DNA of 64,000 bases from Ferdinandcohnia salidurans. GTDB taxonomy: Bacteria > Bacillota > Bacilli > Bacillales > Bacillaceae_L. The notes below the pieces were generated by a model. The model was not told the origin of the DNA and searched no databases. It saw nothing but the letters and a program-made list of their open reading frames with translations. Location of the stretch: NCBI RefSeq assembly GCF_042680725.1, contig NZ_JBHUEK010000010.1:248001-312000 (forward strand). Direction: 5' to 3'. Each line of letters begins with the position of its first letter. Within the stretch, counting starts at the first letter, position 1. Positions 31,714-39,818 of the stretch are shown here, in pieces. A program made the position numbers and the translations under genes.

Positions 31714-32631
31714 ATGGAACAAATTTTACGTAATTTCTTTTTATTTTTATCGAAAAATAAAGCGTTTACAAAATTAGCGAGAAAATATGGCTTGCGCTTT
31801 GGTGCGGCTAGATTTGTCGCAGGAGAAACGATAAATTTAGCTGTAAAAAAAATCAAAGAGCTAAATGCAAAAGGCCTCGCGGTCACTATCGATTATCTAG
31901 GTGAATTCGTTGACAGTATAGAAGAGGCAAATCTTATGGCTGACGGTTCAATTGAGGCAATTAAAGCAATTGGCAGAGAAAAGCTAGATGCACAACTATC
32001 CTTAAAAATGACCTCAATGGGATTGGATATTTCAGATGAAGTAGTTATGCGTAATATGCGACGTATCCTTGATGCCGCAAAAGAAAACGATGTCTTCGTG
32101 ACGATTGACATGGAAGACTATTCACGATGCGCAAAGACAATTGAAATTTTTAAAGAACTTCGAAAAGACTACGATAATGTAGGAACAGTAATCCAAGCTT
32201 ATCTTTATCGTACTGTCCAAGATATAGAAGACTTAAATGAATATCATCCAAATCTCCGTCTTGTAAAAGGTGCTTATAAAGAATCACCAGAAGTAGCATT
32301 TCCTGACAAGAAGGACGTCGATGAGAACTTTAAGAAAATCATTAAAATGCATTTGCTGAATGGAAACTATACAGCAGTTGCTTCACATGACGAGGCCATG
32401 ATCCAATATACGAAGGAATTAGTAAAGGAACATAATATCAGTCATGACCAATTTGAGTTCCAAATGCTCTACGGGATTCGATCAGAACGCCATGAGGAGC
32501 TTGTAAAAGAAGGATATACAATGCGCGTGTATGTACCGTATGGAACGGACTGGTACGGCTATTTCATGAGACGTCTTGCAGAACGACCAGCAAATGTAGC
32601 ATTTGTTTTAAAAGGGGTTTTTGGGAAGTAG
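31714..32631 (+). CDS. fadM: Proline dehydrogenase family protein FadM
   Basis: A 305-residue TIM-barrel flavoenzyme of the proline dehydrogenase family, with GLAVTIDYLGE near residue 50, FVTIDMEDYSRC and the C-terminal VYVPYGTDWYGYFMRRLAERP that binds proline-like substrates. In B. subtilis the corresponding gene (yusM/fadM) lies next to fadNAE and was linked to lipid catabolism, so fadM is used, but genuine proline oxidation is possible. The ATG at 31714 follows GAGGGGGAAATTGAA. A 52-bp repeat array and an insertion sequence now lie between it and fadN. Confidence 0.85.
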   Translation: MEQILRNFFLFLSKNKAFTKLARKYGLRFGAARFVAGETINLAVKKIKELNAKGLAVTIDYLGEFVDSIEEANLMADGSIEAIKAIGREKLDAQLSLKMTSMGLDISDEVVMRNMRRILDAAKENDVFVTIDMEDYSRCAKTIEIFKELRKDYDNVGTVIQAYLYRTVQDIEDLNEYHPNLRLVKGAYKESPEVAFPDKKDVDENFKKIIKMHLLNGNYTAVASHDEAMIQYTKELVKEHNISHDQFEFQMLYGIRSERHEELVKEGYTMRVYVPYGTDWYGYFMRRLAERPANVAFVLKGVFGK

Positions 32632-32640
32632 GTAAATAAT

Positions 32641-32687
32641 AAAGCAGTGCGAGGAAAACAAGATGAGTTTTCTAGCGCTGCTTTTTT
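32641..32687 (+). terminator. Terminator after fadM
   Basis: Imperfect arms aaagcag / ctgcttt and gaaaac / gttttc are followed by T residues, nine bases after the fadM stop. Confidence 0.75.
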
Positions 32688-32699
32688 GTTTGCTTCGAG

Positions 32700-34004
32700 A
32701 TTATGAGGATGCGACAGGGTTAGAGGGGATGAAGGGGATTGGGGCGGAGTATTTGCTGTGAATTGTTTTTCATCGAGGTGATGAAGGGGATTGGGCATGA
32801 GTATTTGCTGCGAATTCCTTTTCATTGAGGTGATGAAGGGGATTGGGTTAAGGTTTTTGCTGTGAATTCCTCTTCATGGAGGCGATGAAGGGGATTGGGA
32901 TGAGGTTTTTGCTGTGAATTCCTCTTCATCGAGGTGATGAAGGGGATTGGGTTTATAAATTTGCTGCGAATTCCTCTTCATCGAGGCAATGAAGTGGATT
33001 GGGCTTGAGTATTTGCTGCGGATTCCTCTTCATTGGGGTGATGAAGGGGATTGGGATGAGGTTTTAGCTGTGAATTCCTCTTCATCGAGGCGATGAAGGG
33101 GATTGGAATGAGGTTTTTGCTAGGAATTCCTCTTCATTGAGGTGATGAAGGGGATTGGGCTTAAGTATTTGCTTCGAATTCCTCTTCATTGAGGTGATGA
33201 AGGGGATTGGGATGAGGTTTTTGCTGTGAATTCCTCTTCATGGAGGCGATGAAGGGGATTGGGATGAAGTCTTTGTTGTGAATTCCTCTTCATCGAGGCG
33301 ATGAAGGGGATTGGGATGAGGTTTTTGCTGTGAATTCCTCTTCATTGAGGGTGGTGAAGGGGATTGGGTTAAGGTTTTTGCTAAGAATTCCTCTTCATTG
33401 AGGAGATGAAGGCACTTAAGCTCAAGAGTTCGCATCGTAAAGTCTTTCATCAAGGTGATGAAGTCACTTAAGCCCAAGTGATCGCCTCGTAAAGTCCTTC
33501 ATCGGTCTTATGAAGTCCCGAACGCAACGCAAAAGCCGCCGTAAAGTCTTTCATCAAGGTGATGAAGTCACTTAAGCTCAAGAGTTCGCCTCGTAAAGTT
33601 CTTCATCGGTCTTATGAAGTCCCGAACGCAACACAAGAGCCATCGTAAAGTCCTTCATCGAGGTGATGAAGTCACTTAAGCCCAAGAGTTTGCCTCGTAA
33701 AGTTCTTCATCGGTCTTATGAAGTCCCGAACGCAACGCCAAGAGCCGCCGTAAAGTCTTTCATCGAGGTGATGAAGGCACTTAAGCCCAAGAGTTCGCAT
33801 CGTAAAGTCCTTCATCGAGGCGATGAAGGCACTTAAACCCCAGAGTTCGCCTCGTAAAGTCCTTCATCGGTCTGATGAAGTCCCGAACGCAATGCAAGAG
33901 CCGTCGTAAAGTCCTTCATCAAGGTGATGAAGGCACTTAAGCCCAAGTGGTCGCATCATAAAGTCCTTCATCGGTCTTATGAAGTCCCGAACGCAACGCA
34001 AGAG
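32700..34004. repeat. Array 2, left part: 25 tandem 52-bp units with CTTCATC...GATGAAG hairpin
   Basis: The gatgaag anchor recurs at 32728, 32780, 32832, 32884, 32936, 32988, 33040, 33092, 33144, 33196, 33248, 33300, 33353, 33405, 33457, 33509, 33561, 33613, 33665, 33717, 33770, 33822, 33874, 33926 and 33978. Every step is 52 except two of 53 caused by single inserted bases. Each unit folds as CTTCATC, a 5-base loop and GATGAAG. Up to about 33400 the units are type A (ggggattgggatgaggtttt between hairpins). From 33405 type B1 (ggcacttaagcccaagagtt) and type B2 (gtcccgaacgcaacgcaagag) units mostly alternate, giving a 104-bp higher order. Frames across this stretch are artefacts. An IS256-family element interrupts the last B2 unit. 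Confidence 0.95.
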
Positions 34005-34104
34005 GATTAAGTCCATATAATTGTGTAAAAAGAAAAGAGTCATTTTATTCCTTTTTGTCTACAATGTTTAACGACCAAGAAAAACAAAGAGAAGAGGAAT
34101 TAAA

Positions 34105-35274
34105 ATGACTCAAATACAGTTTAACCTAGATGTTGATGTTTTAAAAGAATCAGTGATGAATTCTAATATTGATGCAGTTGTAAAGTCATCCATTGTATTG
34201 GTGCTAAATGAATTCATGGAAAAGGAACGTGATAATTATTTACGTGCAGCTGCCTATGAACGTTCTTCAGAACGTCTTGATTATCGTAATGGATATTATG
34301 AACGAGAACTGATACTTAGTATAGGAAGAATCAAACTACGGGTTCCTCGTACAAGAGAAGGACACTTCTCTCCTTCGATTTTTGAGAAGTTCTCTAGAGT
34401 TGATCAGGCTTTTGTACTCTCTATGGTTGAAATGGTGGTAAATGGTGTATCTACACGGAAAGTTACAAATATAGTAGAACAGCTGTGTGGGGAAAGTGTG
34501 TCTAAGTCTTTTGTCTCCTCCTTAACGGTAAAACTAGATCCAATTGTTAAGAAGTGGGCTAATCGACCTCTTAATGTTCAATATTTTCCATACCTATATG
34601 CTGATGCGATGTATATTAAGGTCCGTGAACACGATAAAGTTGTTTCAAAAGCAGTTTATCTTATGACGGGAATGAATGAGAAAAAAAAGCGTGAAGTTAT
34701 TGGATTAAAGGTAGACCATGTAGAAAGTTTTGAAGCCTGGAAAGGCTTCTTCCAAGATCTAAAGTCACGGGGACTTCAATCTCCTAAGCTCGTTATTTCT
34801 GATGCACACGCTGGATTAAAGAAAGCCATAGAACGAGAGTTTATCGGGACTTCTTGGCAACGATGCACGGTTCATTTTAAACGCAATATTATTGATAAAC
34901 TTCCTAAAAAAGGAGTAAGTAACTTAAAAAATGAACTTCGACGTATTTATCAAACGATTTCGCCAGACGAGGCTAGGGTATTTAAAAATGAATTTGTTTC
35001 ACGACATATTGAGAACCCCAAGATTAAAAATGCGATTTCTATACTTGAAGAAGGCTTTGAAGATTCGATCCAATATTTAAATGAGCCGGAAAAGTTTCAA
35101 TTACATATCTCTAGTACTAATTCGCTTGAAAGATTAAACCAAGAAATTAGAAGACGAGAGAGAGTTATTCGAATTTTCCCTAACACACAGTCAGCCTTCC
35201 GTCTTATTGGGGCTTTATTGATGGAAAACGAACAGCTACAACTGAACAAAAAAAGATACATTAACCAAGGATAA
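34105..35274 (+). CDS. IS256-family transposase (mutator type)
   Basis: A 389-residue DDE transposase of the IS256/mutator group. The catalytic residues are Asp167 (YLYADAMYIKV), Asp233 (LVISDAHAGLKKA) and Glu342 (STNSLERLNQEIRRRERVI). The CTVHFKRN motif between the second Asp and the Glu is the C/D-x2-H segment of the family. The N-terminal region binds the terminal repeats. The frame is intact and GAAGAGGAATTAAA precedes the ATG, so the element may still be active. Confidence 0.96.
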   Translation: MTQIQFNLDVDVLKESVMNSNIDAVVKSSIVLVLNEFMEKERDNYLRAAAYERSSERLDYRNGYYERELILSIGRIKLRVPRTREGHFSPSIFEKFSRVDQAFVLSMVEMVVNGVSTRKVTNIVEQLCGESVSKSFVSSLTVKLDPIVKKWANRPLNVQYFPYLYADAMYIKVREHDKVVSKAVYLMTGMNEKKKREVIGLKVDHVESFEAWKGFFQDLKSRGLQSPKLVISDAHAGLKKAIEREFIGTSWQRCTVHFKRNIIDKLPKKGVSNLKNELRRIYQTISPDEARVFKNEFVSRHIENPKIKNAISILEEGFEDSIQYLNEPEKFQLHISSTNSLERLNQEIRRRERVIRIFPNTQSAFRLIGALLMENEQLQLNKKRYINQG

Positions 35275-35290
35275 TCACGCGGAGCGAAAA

Positions 35291-35332
35291 TTTGTGGTAT
35301 TTGGAAGGGGTACCCCTTCCAAATACCACAAA
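35291..35332 (+). terminator. 42-bp perfect palindrome after the transposase gene
   Basis: Two 20-base arms starting tttgtggtat around a central TA (GGTACC at the centre) lie inside the insertion sequence, 16 bases after the transposase stop. It probably ends transposase transcription, although no T-run follows. Confidence 0.65.
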
Positions 35333-35398
35333 TATATAAACGACTAAATATGGTTGAAACACTGTAGACAAATTTTACACAAAATTAAGGACTTGACT

Positions 35399-35537
35399 CG
35401 CAAGAGCCGTCGTAAAGTCCTTCATCGGTCTGATGAAGTCCCGCGCGCAACGCAAGAGCCGTCGTAAAGTCTTTCATCAAGGCGATGAAGGCACTTCCAC
35501 ACCAGCAATTGCTTCGTAAAGTCCTTCATCCCCCAGA
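35399..35537. repeat. Array 2, right part beyond the insertion sequence
   Basis: Begins with the second copy of cgcaagag and continues the array with gatgaag anchors at 35432 and 35484. It breaks off in a half unit (cttcatcccc) near 35537. Subtracting 1402 bases (element plus one duplication) puts the 35432 anchor exactly 52 bases after the one at 33978. Confidence 0.93.
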
Positions 35538-35563
35538 CCCAGCCCCCTAAAAACCTCTACTTA

Positions 35564-35713
35564 TTAACCTTCTCCGCCCGTATTATGAGCTCCGTATTGT
35601 TGGTTTGTGGATTGTGTTTTTCCGCTTCTCGCTCTTGTATCAGGACCTGCATTTCCCTTTACACTTGCTGCACCAACTGCGCGTTTTGATGGATTTTTAT
35701 CAACTTTAGCCAT
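35564..35713 (-). CDS. yuzL: YuzL-family small protein
   Basis: A 49-residue protein, small and rich in Lys, Asn, Gly, Ala and Gln, beginning MAKVDKNPSKRAVGAASVKG and ending GAHNTGGEG. A near-perfect ribosome-binding site GGAGGTG lies six bases before the ATG. The start MAK..NPSKR..AASVKGNAGP fits the YuzL family of Bacillaceae, and the position between fadM and fadN agrees with the yus-region gene order. The composition suggests a minor spore protein, but its role is unknown. Nothing else was seen between 35538 and 35563. Confidence 0.72.
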   Translation of the reverse strand: MAKVDKNPSKRAVGAASVKGNAGPDTRARSGKTQSTNQQYGAHNTGGEG

Positions 35714-35909
35714 TTGATTCACCTCCAGTTATTAGAATCACCTGAATCTCAACTTTCAATGCGAATTCGAAAGAAATACAAAAATTGTTTGTTGAATATA
35801 TTGCGAAAATTAAAACATTGCTTTATATTTAGATATAAAGGAACTCATTCTTTGGATGCTCAAAAACCCATTAGCGAATTAAATAGGGGATATTTTTTTG
35901 AAGTAAAAA

Positions 35910-35927
35910 TGAATGAGTGTTCATTCA
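35910..35927. promoter_or_regulatory. FadR operator upstream of fadNAE
   Basis: TGAATGAGTGTTCATTCA matches the Bacillus FadR (YsiA) box TGAATGAnTAnTCATTCA with complete TGAATGA/TCATTCA arms. It lies about 35 bases before the fadN start. FadR represses beta-oxidation genes until long-chain acyl-CoA binds it. An open frame crossing this region (35714-35965) is not supported. Confidence 0.88.
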
Positions 35928-35961
35928 AATGTTCAAAAAGCATAAAAGGAGGAAACTGTGA

Positions 35962-38346
35962 ATGATCCAAAGCATTAAAAGAGCTGCTGTTCTTGGTTCG
36001 GGAGTTATGGGATCAGGTATTGCTGCACACTTAGCTAATATCGGAATACCCACATTACTATTAGATATTGTTCCTCGTGAACTTTTAGAAGTAGAAAAAA
36101 AGAAAGGGTTTACATTAGAGGATAAACAAGTTCGAAATCGTCTAAGTGATTCAGCAGTCCAAAAGTTGTTGAAACAAAAGCCAGCACCACTTACTTCTAA
36201 GGAAAACATCGCTCTAATCACAACTGGGAACTTTGAAGATGATATGGCAAAGCTTTCAGAGGTTGACTGGATTATTGAAGTGGTTGTTGAAAACCTTGAA
36301 ATTAAGAAAAAGGTTTTTAGCCAAATCGATAACGTGAGAAAGCCAGGAAGCATTGTGAGTTCTAATACATCTGGTATTTCGGTTGAGGCTATGGCTGAAG
36401 GACGTTCAGAGGATTTTCAGAAGCACTTTTTAGGAACGCACTTCTTCAACCCACCTCGTTATTTAAAATTGCTTGAAGTGATTCCGACAAAAAACACAAG
36501 CCCAGAAGTACTTTCTTTTATGAAAACATTTGGTGAGGATGTACTTGGAAAAGGAGTCGTTGAAGCGAAGGATACACCGAACTTCATCGCAAACCGGATT
36601 GGAACATATGGGTTGCTTGTTACCGTTCGTGAAATGCTAAAAGGCGGATATAGCATAGGGGAAGTAGACTCAGTTACAGGCCCAATGATTGGACGTCCGA
36701 AGAGCGCAACATTCCGTACTCTCGATGTTGTTGGGCTAGATACATTTATACACGTGGCCAATAATGTTTATGAACAAGTTGAGGGAGCAGAAAAAGAAGT
36801 TTTCGATGTTCCTGACTTTATGAAAGCCATGCTGGAAAAAGGATGGTTGGGGAGTAAATCAGGGCAAGGCTTCTTCCTGAAAAAGGGTAAGGAGATTTTG
36901 GAATTAAACCCTGAAAATCTCCAATATCAAGAGAGAAAGAAGCTACAAACTCCAGTTACAGCTTCCATAAAACAAGTGAAAGGAACAGCGAATAAGTTAA
37001 AGACTCTATTATTCGCGGAGGATCGTGCAGGAAAGCTTTTATGGAATATTACAAGCCCAGCACTTATCTATTCAGCTACTCTTTTAGATGAAATCGCAGA
37101 TGACATCGTTGCTATTGATGAGGCAATGAAGTGGGGCTTCGGCTGGCAATTAGGTCCATTTGAAACATGGGATGCAATCGGCCTTGAAAAATCTGTGAAG
37201 AAGATGGAAGCAGAAGGTGCCGAAGTACCAGCGTGGATTAAAGAAATGCTAGCAAACGGACATACTTCGTTTTATAAAAAAGAGAATGGTTCTGTTTCTT
37301 ATTATCAAAACGGCGAATACAAAGCAGTTAAGGTAAACCCAAAGAATATAAATATCAATACATTAAAAGAAACAAATGGCGTCATTAAGAAAAATAGTGG
37401 TGCTAGTTTAATAGATTTAGGCGATGATGTTGCCCTTTTAGAATTCACATCACCTAATAATGCAATCGGTTTCGATATTATTCAGATGATTAATTACTCA
37501 ATAGATGAAGTAGCAAAAAACTATAAAGGGTTAGTGATTGGTAACCAGGCGAAAAATTTCTGTGTCGGTGCTAACCTTGCGATGATTTTAATGGAAGCAC
37601 AGGATGACAATTTTTATGATATCGAACTTGTTGTTCGTCAGTTCCAACAAGCGATGATGAATATCAAATACAGTGAAAAACCAGTGGTCGTAGCACCATT
37701 TGGCATGACGCTTGGTGGAGGAGCAGAAATCTGTTTACCTGCTGCTAAGGTTCAAGCTTCAAGTGAAACCTATATGGGGCTAGTAGAAGTTGGTGTAGGT
37801 GTAATCCCTGGCGGTGGTGGAAATAAAGAGCTTTACATTAACCATCTTCAAGGAATGCCAGCAGGAGTAGAGGTAAATCTTCAAAATGTCGCAAACAAAG
37901 TATTCGAAACAATAGCCATGGCGAAGGTTTCAACATCAGCTGATGAAGCACGTACGAATAACTTTTTAACAAAAGAAGACGGTATAAGCTTCAATGGTGA
38001 TCACCTCATCCATGATGCGAAACAATCAGTGCTAGCATTGTCCGCACAAGGGTATAAAGCTCCAGTACGTAAGAAGGTACCTGTTGTTGGTGAGTCAGGA
38101 TACGCAACCTTGTTATTGGGTGCACAAGCAATGAAATACTCTGGTTACATTTCAGATCATGACCTTAAGATCGCGAAAAAGCTTGCTTGGGTACTTGCAG
38201 GTGGAAATGTTCCATATGGTACTGAGGTAGATGAACAATACTTATTAGACCTTGAACGTGAAGCATTCCTTAGCCTTGTTGGTGAGCCAAAGACGCAAGC
38301 CAGAATGCAACACATGCTTGTAAAAGGAAAACCATTACGTAACTAA
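35962..38346 (+). CDS. fadN: 3-hydroxyacyl-CoA dehydrogenase / enoyl-CoA hydratase FadN
   Basis: A 794-residue bifunctional beta-oxidation enzyme. The NAD-binding start is AAVLGSGVMGSGIAAHLANI (residues 8-27), followed by the dehydrogenase core with SNTSGISVEAMAEG and GTHFFNPPRYLKLLEV. The C-terminal third is a crotonase-like domain with the oxyanion segment KNFCVGANLAMILM and the acidic EVGVGVIPGGGGNKE. It performs hydration and oxidation of acyl-CoA intermediates together with FadA and FadE encoded downstream. The FadR box upstream implies repression in the absence of fatty acids. AAAGGAGGAAACTGTGA precedes the ATG. Confidence 0.95.
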   Translation: MIQSIKRAAVLGSGVMGSGIAAHLANIGIPTLLLDIVPRELLEVEKKKGFTLEDKQVRNRLSDSAVQKLLKQKPAPLTSKENIALITTGNFEDDMAKLSEVDWIIEVVVENLEIKKKVFSQIDNVRKPGSIVSSNTSGISVEAMAEGRSEDFQKHFLGTHFFNPPRYLKLLEVIPTKNTSPEVLSFMKTFGEDVLGKGVVEAKDTPNFIANRIGTYGLLVTVREMLKGGYSIGEVDSVTGPMIGRPKSATFRTLDVVGLDTFIHVANNVYEQVEGAEKEVFDVPDFMKAMLEKGWLGSKSGQGFFLKKGKEILELNPENLQYQERKKLQTPVTASIKQVKGTANKLKTLLFAEDRAGKLLWNITSPALIYSATLLDEIADDIVAIDEAMKWGFGWQLGPFETWDAIGLEKSVKKMEAEGAEVPAWIKEMLANGHTSFYKKENGSVSYYQNGEYKAVKVNPKNININTLKETNGVIKKNSGASLIDLGDDVALLEFTSPNNAIGFDIIQMINYSIDEVAKNYKGLVIGNQAKNFCVGANLAMILMEAQDDNFYDIELVVRQFQQAMMNIKYSEKPVVVAPFGMTLGGGAEICLPAAKVQASSETYMGLVEVGVGVIPGGGGNKELYINHLQGMPAGVEVNLQNVANKVFETIAMAKVSTSADEARTNNFLTKEDGISFNGDHLIHDAKQSVLALSAQGYKAPVRKKVPVVGESGYATLLLGAQAMKYSGYISDHDLKIAKKLAWVLAGGNVPYGTEVDEQYLLDLEREAFLSLVGEPKTQARMQHMLVKGKPLRN

Positions 38347-38359
38347 TAAGCATAGATAA

Positions 38360-38559
38360 AAGGTAAAAGGGAGGATGAAAAGATCCGCGTCGGCAAAAGC
38401 GCCACGTCCTGTGGCATTGCCGACACTAGCACATCCTGTGCGTCGAAAGGTCGAGGAACGATAGCGCCGAGGACCGGAGCGTATGTAGTAATACGTGAGG
38501 ACCGTAGGAGCAGAGTGACGAAGAGATTCGACAGAGATTTTTATCCGTACTTTTACCTT
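38360..38559 (+). repeat. 200-bp GC-rich structured element between fadN and fadA
   Basis: Bounded by a perfect 10-bp inverted repeat, aaggtaaaag (38360-38369) and cttttacctt (38550-38559). Inside are strong hairpins: gtcggcaa...ttgccgac enclosing gccac/gtggc near 38389-38423, gcac-atcct-gtgc near 38430-38442, and gcgtat/atacgt near 38479-38496. The base composition is far richer in G and C than the genes around it. No coding frame is visible. It looks like a dispersed palindromic element (MITE-like) or a structured RNA inside the operon. It occupies most of the 238-bp gap between the two genes. Confidence 0.7.
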
Positions 38560-38584
38560 CCTAAAAAAGTTAGGAGGGAATGTG

Positions 38585-39763
38585 TTGAGAGAAGCAGTCA
38601 TCGTAGCGGGTGCGAGAACCCCTGTTGGTAAAGCGAAAAAAGGTACACTTGCAAATGTTAGACCAGATGATTTAGGAGCACTAGTTGTTAAAGAAACATT
38701 AAAACGAGCAGGTAATTACGAAGGGAATATTGATGATTTAATCATCGGATGTGCAATGCCTGAGGCAGAGCAGGGCTTAAATATGGCAAGAAATATTGGG
38801 GCTTTAGCAGGATTGTCGCATACAGTTCCGGCAATTACGATCAATCGTTATTGTTCATCTGGTCTTCAATCAATTGCCTATGCAGCAGAAAAAATTATGA
38901 TCGGACATTCTGATACAGCAATTGCAGGTGGAGCAGAATCTATGAGTCTAGTACCAATGATGGGCCATGTGGTCCGTCCAAATGCAAGGCTTGCAGAAAC
39001 AGCACCTGAATACTATATGGGAATGGGCCATACAGCAGAACAGGTAGCGGTAAAATACGGTGTAAGTCGTGTAGATCAAGACGCTTTTGCTGTAAGAAGT
39101 CATCAAAGGGCAGCAGCAGCGATTAAAGCGGGTAAGTTTGTGGATGAGATCGTCCCAGTAGACGTAACCCTTCGTCATGTGGATGCAAATAATAAATTAG
39201 TAGAAAAACATGTCCTTTTCTCTCAGGATGAAGGTGTCCGAGAAGATACAAATCTTGAAGTGCTTGCAAAATTAAGACCAGCATTCTCAGTGACTGGATC
39301 AGTTACAGCAGGAAATGCTTCACAAACAAGTGATGGTGCAGCAGCTGTAATGGTGATGGATCGTGAAAAAGCAACAAGCCTCGGTTTGACTCCATTCGTG
39401 AAGTTTAGATCGTTTGCCGTTGCTGGAGTTCCACCAGAAGTTATGGGGATTGGTCCAGTTGCAGCGATTCCAAAGGCACTTAAAATGGCAGGCCTTGAGC
39501 TATCAGATATCGGGTTATTTGAGTTGAATGAAGCATTTGCTTCTCAGTCTCTTCAGGTTATTCGTGAATTAGGACTTGATGAAGAAAAAGTAAATGTAAA
39601 TGGTGGAGCAATCGCACTCGGTCATCCACTTGGATGTTCAGGAGCAAAATTAACGCTTACATTGATGCATGAGATGAAACGTCGTAATGTACAGTTTGGT
39701 GTTGTCACAATGTGTATCGGTGGCGGTATGGGAGCTGCCGGAGTGTTTGAATTACTAGCTTAA
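38585..39763 (+). CDS. fadA: Acetyl-CoA C-acyltransferase (thiolase) FadA
   Basis: A 392-residue thiolase. The acylated cysteine is in NRYCSSGLQSIAYA (about residue 89), the histidine in GGAIALGHPLGCSGAK and the second cysteine in CIGGGMGAAGVFE. It catalyses the last, thiolytic step of beta-oxidation. The TTG at 38585 is preferred over the GTG one codon earlier, since TAGGAGGGAA then has normal spacing and the protein begins MREAVIVAGART like its relatives. Second gene of the fadNAE operon, preceded by the structured element. Confidence 0.93.
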   Translation: MREAVIVAGARTPVGKAKKGTLANVRPDDLGALVVKETLKRAGNYEGNIDDLIIGCAMPEAEQGLNMARNIGALAGLSHTVPAITINRYCSSGLQSIAYAAEKIMIGHSDTAIAGGAESMSLVPMMGHVVRPNARLAETAPEYYMGMGHTAEQVAVKYGVSRVDQDAFAVRSHQRAAAAIKAGKFVDEIVPVDVTLRHVDANNKLVEKHVLFSQDEGVREDTNLEVLAKLRPAFSVTGSVTAGNASQTSDGAAAVMVMDREKATSLGLTPFVKFRSFAVAGVPPEVMGIGPVAAIPKALKMAGLELSDIGLFELNEAFASQSLQVIRELGLDEEKVNVNGGAIALGHPLGCSGAKLTLTLMHEMKRRNVQFGVVTMCIGGGMGAAGVFELLA

Positions 39764-39818
39764 AAAATATGGCTAACAATGAGTTAGCCTCTGAATAAAA
39801 CTTTTAGGGGGAAACCAA

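Larger units (their letters stand above)
34005..35398 (+). mobile_element. IS256-family insertion sequence, 1394 bp, with 8-bp target duplication
   Basis: Terminal inverted repeats at 34005-34029 and 35374-35398 match at 18 of 25 positions and share aagtcc and ttgtgtaaa. Subterminal inverted tgtctaca/tgtagaca copies lie at 34056-34063 and 35363-35370. The direct repeat cgcaagag (33997-34004 and 35399-35406) is an 8-bp target duplication, the size expected for IS256. It carries one intact transposase gene. Removing the element and one duplication restores a normal array-2 unit and its 52-bp spacing. Confidence 0.95.

Noticed and set aside
32700..35537. CRISPR array or repetitive surface-protein gene in the second array
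   Set aside because: Intervals are similar to one another, and the 52-bp period is not a multiple of three, so no frame can stay in register. Frames such as 33238-33477 and 32559-32825 are by-products of the repeat.
35714..35965. 83-codon frame upstream of fadN
   Set aside because: It crosses the FadR operator and the fadN ribosome-binding site and lacks a start signal.
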